This document shows, in pieces, positions 22,901-35,120 of a DNA stretch of 64,000 nt. The stretch is from Acanthornis magna (taxonomy: Eukaryota; Chordata; Aves; Passeriformes; Acanthizidae). The first letter of the stretch is position 1. Each line of letters opens with the position of its first letter. The notes under the pieces were generated by a model, which made no database searches, was not told where the DNA came from, and worked only from the letters and a program-made list of their open reading frames with translations. Location: assembly GCA_036785705.1 (NCBI GenBank), contig JAWUZG010000331.1:744001-808000 (forward strand), in the 5' to 3' direction. The position numbers were made by a program, and so were the translations under genes.

Positions 22901-25082
22901 CACACGCACAGCATCGTGCTGAGTGTCAGCACAGAGCAGTCTTTGCCAGCCACACTTGCGTGCCATTGCCGCCACCACATCCTCATAGTTCAGTCGGCGG
23001 AGCAGGGCCTTCAGGGTCTGCACTGCAAAGCTGTGTGCAGAGCAAAGCCCAGGTCATGCTGCGAGCACTGGCTCGTGCCCTGGGGACATGGGAGGGACAG
23101 GAGAACTGGCATGGAGCACCTGTTGGGGTTGGTGGCAAGGTCGTGTTGCTGCTGGCATCCCTTCCAGAAGGTCTGGACCTCGTCTGGCATATCCAATGTG
23201 CTGCAGAACACTTGGAAGAGCAGATGCACAAAGAGGCGAGGGAAATACAGCATCACTGCATGTGGGCAGATGGGCACTTGGAGGATCTTCCACATCACCA
23301 GAGTTGCCTGCAGAAGACAAAGCACCCCAAGACAGCGCTCAGTGCTGAGGTGTCCATGTGGCAGGGCCCGAGCATGGGAGGGAGAGGCCAGGGGAGACGC
23401 TGGGGGAGCACCAGGCCTGGTGCCCCTGAACCTGCCCCTAGCACAGGTTTCTGCCCAGCACGGGAGGCATGGAGGTGCAGTGGGGGAAGGAGGATGGAGG
23501 GCTGCTGGAGAGGTGACCTGGGGGTGAGCAAAGGACAGTTGCAGAAACTCACAGCCAGGGCAAAGACATGCGTGTTGTCCTCATCGGAGGTGCGCGTGCT
23601 GTGCTCTGGCCAGCTCCCCAGCACATCCAGGAGAGTCAGCATGGCCGGCTCGGCAGCCCTGAGCGAGCATATGATGGCCCTCCACATGCTACTAGCAGCT
23701 CTGTGGGGTCAGAGCTCTGTCTCAGGGGAGTCTCGGACACAGCCCCATGGCCTGGGCAGCTGTGGGGGCCCGGGCAGCTGTGGGGGCCTGGGCTGGCTGC
23801 CAGCCCTGTCTCTGCCCACTGCCTCTGGCAGGCAGCAGCCAGGCAGCCCAGCCGTGGGCAGGGAGGGAGCATGGCAGCAGCCTTGGCGACTGACATGCCA
23901 GGGCTGGCAAATGGAGGAGCCAGAGGGCCCTGCAGCTCTCCATTTGTCAGACACCTGGGACAGAGCTCCACAGGGGGATGGGCTGGGGAGCCCTGAGCCC
24001 TCTGGGCAGGTGGGCCCCGGACCTGTCACACGATGGGGCCACACGCAGGAGAGTTATCACTGCATCAGCAGGGTATTCCTCAGTCAGATCCAGAAGCGTC
24101 CTGTACACATTGCGCTCAGAAAATTCATGGGACACAAGCCACTGGTGGATGTACCTCACCACAGCAGGCACCTGGAGAAGGCAGAGGGAGAGCTGGAAAG
24201 CTGCCAGAGGGAGTAATGTCCCCAGCTTCCCCAGAGAAGTGCTTCCCTTGCCACCACACTGGGATGGCCTCAAAGGCTTCAAGGGACCAGCAGGCGTGCC
24301 TTGGGAGGCCAGGTGATTCCTGGGAGGCTGCAAGCTGCTTACTTGCTTTGGACTGGAGATACCCTTCTCCAGAATCAAATCCAGCAGGGCAGCATCACCC
24401 TTGTATTTGAAGATGCCTGAGTATGCTTTGACCCCAGTGCCCATGACACTGGTCTCTTCCTGCCGAATTCTCCTGATATATTTGCAAACCATCTGTAGAA
24501 GAAGGGCAAGAAGAGAGGGATGTTTCATGGAGTTCTCCAAGCGTGGTGCTCAGCTGAGCAGTGACAGCAGGCCCAGCCCAGGTGGGGATGGCTGCAGGTA
24601 CCTGCGCTGTTTTGCGGAAGAGGCCACGGCTGGGTTCCTGCACTTGTGTGCATTGCATGCCTGCATCTGGCAAAGAGCGAGCGCAGCCAGAGCTGAGGGG
24701 CTGCGGGAGAGGCCGGAGAACACAGCCCAGCCCTGCGCTGCCCAGGCAGGGACAGCCCCGGGATGCCCTGGGGATGGAGCACGGCTGCGGGGGGCGGCAG
24801 CCCCAGCCCCTCTTCTGTCTTGCCCATGGGCATGTCCCCAGGGGATGGGATGGGATGGGATGGGATGGGATGGGATGGGATGGGATGGGATGGGGCGGGA
24901 TGGGGTGGGGCCGACCTTGCTGCAGGCGGCAGCCCTGTGGCCCAGCTCTGCCACTCACCCTCCTGCAGCAGCTGGAGCTGCTCCACCTCTCCAGGCTGCT
25001 CTGCTGGGGCCGTTCCAGGGCCTTCTTCCTCCTCCTCCTTCACCCAGGCCTGCTTGGGTGCGCTCGGAGGTCTCTGCTCCAT
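19944..25082 (-). CDS. Maestro HEAT-like repeat (MROH-like) family protein, copy 2
   Basis: The gene has the same fifteen-exon structure as copy 1, shifted by 8974 bases: 25082-24959, 24660-24602, 24492-24343, 24171-24023, 23700-23553, 23307-23120, 23030-22893, 22614-22500, 22326-22189, 21979-21803, 21673-21518, 21358-21257, 20881-20779, 20491-20435, 20143-19944. All exons are open in the same phases, giving a product of the same length. It differs from copy 1 mainly in exon 11 (LVTSAALKWEKALK, against LVSSRAQKDKKALK) and exon 12 (YLKRRDLEQLLKKKQLWKLGECL shortened here to YLKRRDLEQLLKKK), changes it shares with copy 3. Exon 4 has HEFSERNVYR where copies 1 and 3 have HEFPKRNVYR. The encoded HEAT-type solenoid has no assigned biochemical role. 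A second first exon lies at 25481-25358. Confidence 0.82.
24842..24895. repeat. (GGATG)n microsatellite in MROH copy 2, intron 1
   Basis: This is an uninterrupted run of about ten pentamers at the position equivalent to 15868-15990, clearly shorter than in copy 1. Confidence 0.95.
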
Positions 25083-25357
25083 GTCACTGACTGGAATAAA
25101 GGCTACTTGCAGGAGAGGTGCCTCGGGAAAGCTCTGGCTCACCAAGTCTTGCAGTTGTGCCTTGAAGGCACCTGCAAGAGTGAAGCCTTGGGAAGGCTGC
25201 AGGACACCAAGTCCTGCACTTTGGTCTCAAGGGCTCCTCTCACATGGGTGGGAGACTCCTTGCCAAGGATTTTGGCCAGCACCTCCCAGGGTCTGGCCTC
25301 AAAGGCACCAGCCGCTGGGATGGGAGATGCCTCGGATGAGCTGCGGGCACCACTCAC

Positions 25358-25481
25358 CCTCCTGCAGCAGCTGGAGCTGCTCCACCTCTCCAGGCTGCTG
25401 CGCTGGGGCAGTTCCAGGGCCTTCTTCCTCTTCCTCCTTCACCCAGGCCTGCTTGGGTGCGCTTGGAGGTCTCTGCTCCAT
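25358..25481 (-). other. Duplicated alternative first exon of MROH copy 2
   Basis: It has the same ATG, acidic stretch and donor as exon 1 (24959-25082), about 400 bases upstream. The duplication therefore predates the split of copies 1 and 2. The 65-base repeat array surrounds it (about 25083-25870). Confidence 0.62.
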
Positions 25482-25870
25482 GTCACTAACTGGAATAAAG
25501 GCTACTTGCTGGAGAGGTAAGTCGGGAAAGCTCTGGCTTACCAAGTCTTGCAGTTGTGCCTGGAAGGTACCTGCAAGAGTGAAGCCTTGGGAATGTTACA
25601 GGACACCAAGTCCTGCACTTTGTTCTCAAGGGCTCCTGCCACAAGGGCAGGAGACGCCTCAACAAGGATTTTGGTCAGCAACTCCCAGGGCCTGGCCTCG
25701 AGGGCACCGGCCGCCGGGTTGGGAGATGCCTCGGAAGAGCTGCGGGCACCAAGTCCCGCAGCCTGCCCTTGAGGGCACCTGCAGAAGAGAAGCCTCGGGA
25801 AGGCCACGGGTCACCAAGTCCTGTGGTCTGGCCACGAGGTCACCTGCAGGAGAAACGCCTCGGAAAAGCT

Positions 25871-27496
25871 CCGGGTTAGTAAGGAACGAGTGCACTGTGC
25901 AGGGGCTCCTCACAGCACCGCTCTGTCCCGTCCTGTCCCGTCACGTGCTCCGAGCACAGTGGCGTGGTTGTGTCGCCGCCAGCGCCTATGTCACGACATG
26001 TCACAAAGGGCCCTTGGACACCCTGTTCCAGCTCCATCCCATGCTGCACCATGTCACAAAGGGCCTTTCACACACTGCCGCCTGCCCTGGGGCTGCCCCC
26101 AGCCCTCCCAAAGTGGCCCAGGTTGGAAGGAATCCGTTGCCCCAAGTGTCTAAGGCAGCCCAACAGGAACCTTAGGAATGGCTCAGACAAGAAGCAAACG
26201 CTCCCCTGCTCTGCGGGCTCAGGGCAGCAGAAGAAGCCCCCACGGCTGCCGACGCAGCTGCAGCGGGAAGGGCGCGGGGCCTTCCACAGAAGCTGGCACG
26301 GCCTGCCTGGGACAAGTCCCGGCTGCTGCCCATCCTAAACACAAGGCTGTGACACAGACAGGGAACGTGTGGGCCAGGGCACCAATGATGCTCTGACCCC
26401 TGGGCCCCAGGCAGCACTGAAATCAGCAGGTGCAGCAGAGTCCCCACCCAAGCAGACCTGCCACCCCCGAGCCCTGCCAGTGCCAGTGCCATCTCCTGGC
26501 CCAGAGACCTGTGCCCCCAGGGGTGCTTCACTGCCAGAGGGCAGCCAAAGCCAACATTGGTGCATTGGTATCTGTGCTCCTTCCTGCAGGTGGCTGTTGG
26601 CAGGAGCACCTGCAGCAAGTGGTGGCAACAGTTGGGATCTGCCAGATGATGTTGCGCCTTCCTGGAATGATTCTTTTTCATGGAAGGGATTAGCAGGAGC
26701 ACAAGAACACCATCAGCTGCTGAGTTTCACAGGGCAGAGAGATTCCACAGAGACACTGTCAAGTTTTCTTGGCCTTTCCTGACTGTCTTTCTTGCACTCA
26801 GGAATAAAAAGAATCGGCCCAGCCTCTGGTATTCAGTGCTCCAGTTGCTGCGTGTGTGGCTGTGGCAGCTCCTGTCCAAACACAACTGGGTGCCTGCTGA
26901 GCACGGCAATGGACGGCCACAAACAGGGAGGTTCCGCAGTGAACATCAAGGGAATCACCTGGGGAAGTGCAGGGGGGAGGGATAACTCTGGGAGGAGAAG
27001 CTGTTCTGTGTCTCTGATGATGGTGCCAGCACCCTGAAGGAGCAGCCCAGGGAAGTGCTGGAAGCACAAGTGTCTTGCCCTTTTCTGCTGTCATAGGGAC
27101 ATGGGACAGGCTTGTTGCCACAGGTCCACAAGACCTGATGCAGGAAAAATGCAGGGCCATGCACTGCTGCTAGGGAATGGCCTCCAGCAAGAGCAAAGCA
27201 GGATCCTCTAGCAGCAAAGCCTGTGCCTGTGAACTGGGCCATCTTCTCAGCAGACACCAAAGTGCTTCCCTCCAGCCCTGAACCTGCGCCACAACTGCCT
27301 GCTGTGCTTCAGCACCTGCTGCTTCTTCCTTTGTTCCAAGCAAGTCCAGGATTTCATTTCAAAGTTCGTGCACGAGTCGTCTTGAAGGTGCCTGCATGGA
27401 GGAGAGGGACAGCAGCTGCAGCCCAGGGCTCATGTCCCATCAGAGTCTCTCTCTCACGATGGCACCAATGCCATGGCCTCAGGACGCCTGACTGTG
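25871..27496. other. Upstream region of MROH copy 2, no gene recognised
   Basis: This matches the flank of copy 1 up to about 18587, and copy 3 beyond that. A 176-codon minus-strand frame at 26172-26702 is the counterpart of 17264-17794. No RNA gene or domain is seen. The segment ends abruptly at the LTR beginning 27497. Confidence 0.5.
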
Positions 27497-28586
27497 TGCC
27501 GTGGTTTGACCCTACCCAAATGCCAGGCACCTTTGACATCTGCGCTCTCCACTCTCTCCTCACACACACGCTCTCTCCTCCTCTCCTGCCACAGCTGTGC
27601 AGAGGAGAGACAAATAAAAGTTAGCACACACACACAAAGGGCTCATGAGTTGAGATAAGGAACTGGGGGAGGATGTACTGAGGGCAAAGTACGTTGAAAC
27701 TTAAAAGTTGCAGTGATTTATTACTAACTTAACAGAGTCAGAGGTGGCAAATGAGAAGTAAAAATAACTCCTTAAGACACTGTTTTTCCACTCACTCCCT
27801 TCCCTCCTCCCCACCAGCAGCACAGGGGGACAGGGTATGGGGGTTTGGTCAGTCCATGACAGAGGTTTTCTTTGGCTGCTCAGGGAGAGGAGTCCTCTAT
27901 GTTGCCATGGGGTCCCTCCACAGGAGACAGTCCTCTGTGAACTTCTTTGGCGTGGGTCCAAATCTCAGGAGCAGCAGCCTGCCCGAATCTGCTGCAACAT
28001 GAGTCCCTCATCCATGGGCTGCAGAACTCTGAGGCCAGGCTGTTCCACCCCAGGAGCAAGGCCTTTCTTTCTTCTGGGACTCCCACTGGATCACAGTTTC
28101 CTCCAGGCATCCACCTGCTCTGGCATGGGCAACTCCCCACGGGCTGTGGGTGGATCTCTGCACCCCTCGTGGACTCTATGTGCTGCAGGGGGACAACAAT
28201 CTGCTTCACCATGGTCTTCACCATGGCCGGCAGAGAGTTTTCAGCTCCGGCGCCTGGAGCACCTCCTCCCCCACCTTCTCCACTGACCTTGGTGTCTCCA
28301 TGTTGTTTTCTCTCACATATTCTCTCCTCCTCCTCCTTCTCTGGCTAAAAAGAAGCACGTGCTCACATTGTTTTGATTTCTTCTTAAATATGTTTTCACA
28401 GAGGCGTAACTAACATCTCTAATTGGCCCAGACTTGGCCAGCAGCATGTCCATCATCTTCAGAGCCATCAGAGACTGGCTAAGCTGGACATGGTAAGAAC
28501 TTTCAGAACATTAACACAGAACACACAGGAGCCATCTTTGTGCCCACCCACCCATTAGTGAAACTGGGCTAAGCAAAACCAACACA
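27497..28586 (-). mobile_element. Solo LTR of an avian ERV, about 1.1 kb (block I)
   Basis: On the minus strand the element begins TGTGTTGGTTTTGC and ends GGGTCAAACCACGGCA, the TG...CA pattern of an LTR. It contains an ATATTTAAGAAG promoter-like box (about 28384-28395) and AATAAA downstream (near 27715). The CACGGG and TGCTCC-type internal repeats are those of a long LTR family common in songbirds. No primer-binding site or polypurine tract adjoins it, so it is solo. I could not identify a matching target-site duplication. The same element lies at 59144-60243. Confidence 0.75.
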
Positions 28587-29589
28587 GCTGGTCTATAAAA
28601 TATTGTTCTGATTCACAGAGATCGACTGAACAGTGTGACATTATTAAGAAAGCATTCCTTTATCCCAGGGTGACAGCCTTGCACACGACCACCTCGGCAG
28701 TTTTCTCACGAGTTTCTGGATCCTTTACACTACGACACTTCCTGAATTCCCCCCCAAAGTCCTGCCCACTCCGTACCTCATCCACATGCACTGTCCATTG
28801 TCCAGAACCACAGCCCCTTTTGGGGGTCAGTTCCATGTTGTGGCTCTTGACGCATGCCCAGGTCACACGTGCTGACTTAAGGCTCTCTTATCTTATTGCT
28901 GTGAGGCCCTGGCATTCCTCTTTAGTTAGGCACTGTCCTAACTTCCTCTTATTTCCTTCATTTAGTGTTCTGGGGAGTGCAGGTCCTTGTAACTGGACCA
29001 CGGGTGTGCAGTTTTCACTGATCTTCCCAGTCCCTGGTTCTCTTTGCCCTCAAGCAGTTTCCTGTTGCAGACTAACAGGTAAGCAACTGAGCAAAAAGTT
29101 AAACTTATAGCTATGAAGTTACAGAGTTTAAACAGAACTACAAAATCCAGCAAAATACCAAATTCTTTGTATAGCTCCTTTCAAAACTTTAGATTTGAAA
29201 TTAGAGGGTGAGGTACTTGGCAAAATTTAAAGCAACATGGAAGGAGCCACAGTCCGAGCCTTGGATCCAGCGCCATCTCAGCTGCTGTGAGCTCCGGGGC
29301 CATGGGACATGTCAGTGTCATACCTGTGTCACAGCCTTTACCTGCCCTGGTCCCTCTCACAGGTGGGGTTTTTGGGGTGCCAGGGGCTTGGCAGCCACTT
29401 TGGGGCTGGACCAGAGGCTGCAGTGGCTGAGGGTGGGGCAGTGACCGCCCCACCTACGCAGACCTTGCCCTGTCCCCCCAAACACACACTCCAGATGTTT
29501 GGGGCCATCCATCATTTCTCTGCTCTCCAGCACTGAGGCAACAGACTCTGGGTACAGCTCAGAGCTCGTGCCCAGGGCAACCACCCCAG
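28587..29589. other. Non-coding segment, possibly further LTR-derived
   Basis: No gene is recognised. The part from 28590 to 29130 has LTR-like composition, including a minus-strand GATAAAGGAATGC that could be a poly(A) region, but I cannot define its ends. It is repeated at 60244-61248. Confidence 0.4.
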
Positions 29590-29878
29590 CAACAGAGCTC
29601 CATGGAGCTGCTCTCATGAACCCCCAAGAACTGGGGACTGCCCCAAAACCGCCTCCAAAATGTGGGTTGCCCCAAAACCCCTTCAGGAATGTGGAATACC
29701 CAAAAATACACGCAGGAACAGGTTCCCCCTCCCTCCATCATCGCCAGCCTTCGGCTGTCTCATTCCAGACGCTGCCCCACTCTCCCAATCCACACCCCAA
29801 CCCATCCCACCTCTCCTGGACTTCAAGGACCCCTTCCCAAACCCTATTTCCCCCATTCCACCCCTCCCAAAACCCCCT
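29590..29878 (-). repeat. Inverted copy of the G-rich MHC-like flank
   Basis: Its reverse complement resembles 32560-32710 and 38990-39140, sharing the order GGGGTAGCC, CACTCC, GGTGATGA, CAGCCGAAGG and GGATGGG. It is therefore an inverted, diverged copy of the same flank. The homologous stretch may resume after the LTR (30519-30830). Confidence 0.5.
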
Positions 29879-30518
29879 TGTGAGAAATGAGTGAATGATA
29901 AATGCTGGCTTTCGCATATATGAATTTAATATTTACAAGTGATACTGTACTGTGTAAAAAATAGTGTTAAGGTAAAATATAATCAAGTAGAAACAAGGTT
30001 AGGGTGAACTGTATCTTCGAAATAGTTGTAATATTTTAGAAAATGTAGTAATAAATAATAAAAGGTAATAAATGTCTTTTAAGTTGATAAACCACAGAGC
30101 CAGGGATCAAGAAATGTTAAAGAAACAAAGAAGATAACCACAGGCATCCCAGGAAGTCTGTTATCTTGACTCACACCTCCCAAAGGAACTGTCACCTACA
30201 AATTAAGTTGGAACTCAGGAAACATCGATGGGAGGATTTCTGCCTTCAGTTCTGAGGCAATCCAGAGGGTCCGAGACTCCAAGACAGGCGCTGTGCTAGC
30301 AGAAGGGAGCAAGGATCAGAGGGGGGGAGTTGGGTGAAGTGTAAATTTCCTTCTAGGCTTAATGAATATGTAACAATTAAGACAGTACATAAGCTCACAG
30401 TAAAATGAATGGATTGTGCCTCTGGCAAAATTGCTAAGTGTCCAGCTGTTTTTGCCTTTGCTCTATAAATAAATGTTCCAGATGATGTTGCTAAAATTTC
30501 AGCTTGTGAATTCATTCA
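29879..30518 (+). mobile_element. Second solo LTR, about 640 bases (block I)
   Basis: The element runs from TGTGAGAAATGAGTG to GAATTCATTCA, giving TG...CA ends. TATAAATAAATG (about 30463-30474) near the 3' end supplies a poly(A) signal on the plus strand. It interrupts the inverted C-rich segment. The same LTR is at 61538-62173. The family assignment is uncertain. Confidence 0.6.
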
Positions 30519-30935
30519 TAGTACCATCCCAACCATCCTGCCCCACCCCATGCCCATCTCACCCCTCCTGATCTGCATCCCACTTCACCACATCCCCTTC
30601 CAACCCCATTCCACCCTCAGGGGCTGTGGAATCCAGGAATTTGGGGCTGGCATTGAGTAGGTTTCAGTGGCACTGAGTGGTTTTGAGGTGACAGGTTGAT
30701 CCCTCTTGTATTTAGGAGTGCAAAGCAATGGAGAAAACTACACCAAACACCCCAAAAATCCCCAAATACTCCCAAATATTTCTCCGAATCCCAGATTCCC
30801 CCCAAACATTAGTAAAGAGGAAGGCTTTAGATGTCTTTGATCAATTTGTTAATTTTTATCCCAGTTCTGTGCGTTCTGAATAAATGAAAGAGAATGAAAA
30901 GAAATTTGAGGCAAAAAAAAAAAAAAAAAAAAGGA
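30519..30935. other. C-rich flank and poly(A) tract
   Basis: C-rich non-coding sequence continues from the inverted flank. It ends in an uninterrupted run of about 20 A at about 30913-30933, present only in block I. Block II has a mixed A-rich sequence there. Confidence 0.5.
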
Positions 30936-31130
30936 TCACCAGCCAGGTGTCTTCCCAATGTGGGTCCTCCGATGGGCAATGAAGATGGAGCAGAGGATGA
31001 AGCTCTTCCCACACTCGGGACACTCGTAGGGCCTCTCCCCGGTGTGGATCCTCTGGTGGCAGATCAGGCTGGAGCTGTGGCTGAAGCTCATCGCACATTG
31101 CCCACACTCGCAGGGCCTCTCCCCGCTCTG
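30936..31130 (-). pseudogene. C2H2 zinc-finger fragment fused to a CpG-rich segment (block I)
   Basis: Two C2H2 fingers are readable: [21 protein letters not shown] and [21 protein letters not shown], joined by a TGERPYE linker and followed by a stop. Upstream of GERPCEC (about 31125) finger homology stops abruptly, and unrelated GC-rich sequence runs on in the same open frame. It is the 3' end of a zinc-finger gene cut off by rearrangement. Block II has the same junction. Confidence 0.75.
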
Positions 31131-32274
31131 AGCCCTCAGGCACCGCGGCGGTTCCGGGGCTTGTTCCCAACAGCTCCGCTCAGCCCTCACGCACCGCGCT
31201 GGGGCCGCCAAGCACTTTTCAGCCCCGGCCGCCCCCACGGGCCGGGCCCCGAGGGTCCCGCTGCCGCCGCCTCGGCCCCACAGAGCCCAGAAACCCCGGA
31301 AAATCGCTCCCATGCACTAAAACACCTTTTCGTGTGCAGCGAGGGGTGCGGGGGAGCCTTCTGAACTCCCCTGCCCTCAGTCCCTCCCGGGCACGGCCGG
31401 GCATTAGCTCGGCTCCCGGGGCTGTGGCCCGGCACCGGCTGCTGCCACAGGGCACGGGGGTGCCGCACTCGGCCATTAAACCCAACACATTTGGGGACGA
31501 GGGACAGCCCCAGAAAGCCTCGGAGAGCCCTCGGCACCTTCGAGCTGCACGAGGCCCAGAAAGGATGCCCTGGACACAGCCATGGCCCCAGCAGCGGCTC
31601 TGCCCCCAGCACGGGGCTGTGTCCCACACCCCACGCTCCAGCCCGAGCTTTGGGCCGCGGCAGCGGAGCTGCTGCACGGAGCTTCCAGCCCCACCAGCCG
31701 CACCTCTGAGCCCTTGCGACGTGACGGCAGGGACGGGTGTCCGCCGGCGCTCGGGGTCTGTCAGCTTTTGCAATCCAGAGGGATAAACGGAGTCCAAAGT
31801 GGTGTCCATTTCCATCACTTGCCATTTCTCCTTTCCTGTCCATGACGGATTTCACAGCGCTTCCTTTGAGCCCAGAGATTTGGAAAACAAAATTCCGTGC
31901 TGCCCCTGCAGCCCTGCAGCTTTCCCCAGCATGGGCTGGCCCCAGGGGTGATGTCAGACAAAGCGGGATGGGAATGCCAAAGAACAGGAGGAGGAGGAGC
32001 AAGCGAGGAGCAGGACGGACAGAAGTGGAGGGACCCCTAGTGAGGAGGAGAGATGGAGGAGGGGAAGCGGGAGGAAGAGGAGGGATCAAGGGGGTGGAGC
32101 AGCAAGAGAAGCAGCAAAAGGAGCTGCCACGTGTGTCCATCGCTCTCTTTGTCCGCAAGCTTCGTCCTCGGGAGCATCGCCCCCCGCATCCCGCAGGTGA
32201 CCGGGCAGGGGGAGCTCGCCCCAGAGATGTTGGGCGGAGCGTGGGGTTCTTTTTTTTTGGGAGGGGGGGGATTT
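31131..32274. repeat. CpG-rich segment duplicated in both blocks
   Basis: This is nearly identical to 62870-64000. It is strongly CpG-rich in its first 600 bases, which suggests a CpG-island promoter. A minus-strand frame of 373 codons (333 codons in block II) is open, but its composition and lack of any domain suggest chance. No exon is supported. Confidence 0.6.
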
Positions 32275-32902
32275 TTGGAGCTTGTCGGACTCCAGAACCG
32301 AGCCCCAAATATCTTTGGTTGATCCTGGGATGCTTGTGTGTTTGGTTTTTTTGCGGGAGGGGGCGGGGGTGGATGTTTGGATTTTACAGGGCTCCAGCTC
32401 TGAGTCGCAAATGGCCCTGGGGGGATATTGGGGAGTCCCCAGCACGCGGGTTTTTGGGGGTCCCAGTGGCGGCTGGCGGGAGAAGTGGGATGGGGTGGGC
32501 TGGGGCCCGGGCAGGGTGGGATGTGGATTGGGGTGTGGGCTGAAGTGTGGGGGAGGGGGATGGGTGGGCTGGGGCCTGGGATGAGGCAGCCGAAGGTTGG
32601 GGGTGATGAAGGCGGGGGGACCGCACTCCTTCGGGGCTTTCGGGGTATCGGCCACCTGTGAGGGAGTTTTGGGGTAGCCCTAATCCTTCGGGGGTGGCAG
32701 TGGCAGCGGGGGACACGTGTCTCCGGCAGCTCTGGAGCCCAGCTGCGCCCCCCTGGGCCCCAGCGGCGGCGGGAGCGGAATTTGGGGAGGGGGAGGTGTG
32801 GGGCGGGCAGGCCGGGCCCCCCCGCTGGGCGCTGTCCCGTTGGGGCCGAGTGCGGGGGGAGCTGTCCCGCGGGGCCCGGCCCTGCCCGGGCACGGCTGAT
32901 GC
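32275..32902 (+). repeat. G-rich MHC class II-like 5' flank, left copy
   Basis: This is very similar to 38709-39330, which leads directly into an MHC class II beta-like exon 1. Here the homology is cut at CGGCTGATGC (32902) by the retroviral LTR, so the exon itself is missing. Confidence 0.75.
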
Positions 32903-33406
32903 TGATTCGCCCCAAGCAAGCCCAGAGACACTTCAGAGACAAACTCAGAGCAGTGAGTATTTGCTTTATTCGGCGCGCTGGGTGTGGGGGATCGCTCCTC
33001 CAAACACACACACACCCCGGCACTTCCAGCATACCATGTTATGGGTAACATTCATGAATATTCATCACATTCCCTGGGATAGGAGTGGTTATATAAATAA
33101 TTTCTCAGAAATCATTAGTATCATTACCATGTGTGCTACGCATGCGCTGTGTGTCCTGGTGGTCTTTGGGGGTCTTCTCATGATGAAGATCTGTAGTCTT
33201 CATCACAATGCACTTTTCACCTTTCCCTCTGGAGCATGTGCAGTCCTTGGTGGGATGATTCAGTGGTTTCTGTGCTGGCCTCAAACAGATTCTTGTCCCT
33301 CTTATCTTGACAAGATTAAGGGAATTCTGTTTTCCTAGGTTTTAGATTTTACATATTCTGTCTCTCAATAGTTAACTTGAGTTACCTATGGACTACCCGT
33401 TTCTCA
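32903..33406 (-). repeat. 3' LTR of the endogenous retrovirus
   Basis: On the minus strand it runs TGAGAAACGGG to GGGCGAATCA. A TTATATAA box lies at about 33089-33098 and AATAAA at about 32962. It differs from the 5' LTR at about 35 positions by eye (roughly 7%). Confidence 0.9.
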
Positions 33407-33424
33407 ATCCCCCCTTTTTTTCTT
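33407..33424 (-). promoter_or_regulatory. Polypurine tract of the retrovirus
   Basis: On the minus strand seven A are followed by six G, directly abutting the 3' LTR. This is the expected plus-strand DNA primer site and fixes the orientation. Confidence 0.8.
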
Positions 33425-33760
33425 GGTCATTTGTAATTCTTTACAAATCTTGTATGTCACGAAAGTTAGTATCTTTCTTTAGCTTACTTCTAAGTTTGTA
33501 CTTTTGCCATTGAGCATAACCATCAGGATTCCAAGTACATAATATCATACAAGAATAACTACTAATACAGACAGTAAATAACGATGCAGTAATACAAATG
33601 TCTATTACAAACAATTGTTTAAGCCTGGATAAGTTGGATAACCATGCTGTAAGTTTGTCCTATACCTTTTTAAACTCTTAAGAAATGTCATTTGAGGTGA
33701 TCTAATGCAATGTTCACTTTGGATAAATAATTTTATGATTATGAGAGATTTTATTCTAGC

Positions 33761-35120
33761 CTATCTATCTGTTCTTACTTGTCCCTTCTCTTCTTGTTTG
33801 TAATTTAAATCATTAGTGTTGTATGGTGGGGGTTTCTTACCTATAAGGATGCTAGAAGGGATTAAAGCTAGGGCTTGAATTTGAACCCCACCAGCCACTG
33901 CCTTTGCTGTTTTGTCTGCCATAGCATTTCCCAGTTCAGGGATGGTGTTACCCTGGGAGTGCTTTTTACAGTGCATTATAGCCACTTTTGAAGGTTTTAG
34001 CACTGCTTCCAGCAACTGTAAGATTTCAGTAGCTTGCTTGATTTCTTTCTTCTGTGAGGTTAATAAACCCCTCTCTTTCCAAATAGCTCAGTGAGCATGT
34101 ACAACCCCAAAAGCATACCTTGAATCAGTCCAAATGTTGACAGGCTTTCCTTCGGCTGATGCCAGGGCTCGAGTTAGGGCTATTATCTCAGCCTTTTGAG
34201 CAGATGTCTCCACAGGTAACGGTTCTGCCCTAATGACAGCATCTGTGGTTGTAACTGCATACCCAGCAAGGCGCTTACCATTTTTGACAGAACTGCTTCC
34301 ATCAGTGTACCAGTTTTTCACATTTTCTAGCAGAGAGTCCTTTAGCTGGAGTCAACGCAGTCATGCTGTACGGGCTCCCCAGTAACTCTGCCCTGGAGGT
34401 AAGCTGCTGGATTTAAGATGTTGCTTATTTGGATACTCACATCCTCTGATTCTGCTAGGACAGCTTGATATCTGAGAAAGCGAGATGGGGTTAACCTGTG
34501 ATTTCCTTTCTGCATGAGCACTGCTGACACTGTATGAGCACAGCTGCCACTGCACGCAGGCAGGTGGGCCATCCTCAGCTGACCACATCCAATTGCTTGG
34601 AGAAATAAGCCACTGGCCTTTTGTAGGGTCCCAGCTTCTGTGCCAAAAGTCCCAGTGTCAGTCTTTGCTTCTCAAGTGAGAACAACAGAAAAGGTTTAGT
34701 GACAAACTGCCTCCTTCTTGTTGTTTCCCAAGGCTCTCTCTCTCCCCTGCTAGTTCATATCCCAGAAATGTAACTCTCTGGAGGGCTAACTGAACTTTTT
34801 AGGAGAGACTTTATATTGACTTAGTCCCAGAAAATTTAAAAGACTTACAGTCTTGATGGGTAGGTCATCAACATACTGCAGAAGTGTACTTTCTTCAAGT
34901 GGTGGTGTCCAGTCTTCTAGTTTTTTTAACTCCTTGATCTCTAAACATCGTGGGGCTATTTTTGGATCCTTGTGGCAATACAGTCCATGTAAATTGGCTT
35001 TTTCTCCCTGTTTTGGGGTTTTTAAAAATTTCCTGACTGCTTTTAGCTAATGGCAGACAAAAGAAAGCATCTTTTACATTTAAAACTTCACTGACACTGG
35101 CTGCGGCCCTTCCAGCAGTT
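33761..35120 (-). pseudogene. Retroviral pol remnant (reverse transcriptase and RNase H)
   Basis: Reading down from 35120, broken frames show an RT palm segment with the YVDD box (34864-34875), then a connection region and an RNase H domain. The RNase H keeps YTDGSS (near 34305), a KAEIIALT helix and WTDSRYAFG (near 34120). Several stops and frame changes prevent translation, including a stop directly after the VVHAH segment (34088). The upstream part of RT and all of integrase are missing. This is a dead viral relic. Confidence 0.85.

Noticed and set aside
27492..28591. Target-site duplication for the 1.1 kb solo LTR
   Set aside because: The flanks CTGTG and GCTGG do not match, and the copy at 59144 does not help. 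No duplication can be claimed.
31187..32308. 373-codon minus-strand frame (333 codons at 62916-63917)
   Set aside because: It runs through CpG-rich sequence. Other frames are also open, and no domain is recognisable. It is conserved only as far as recent duplication predicts.
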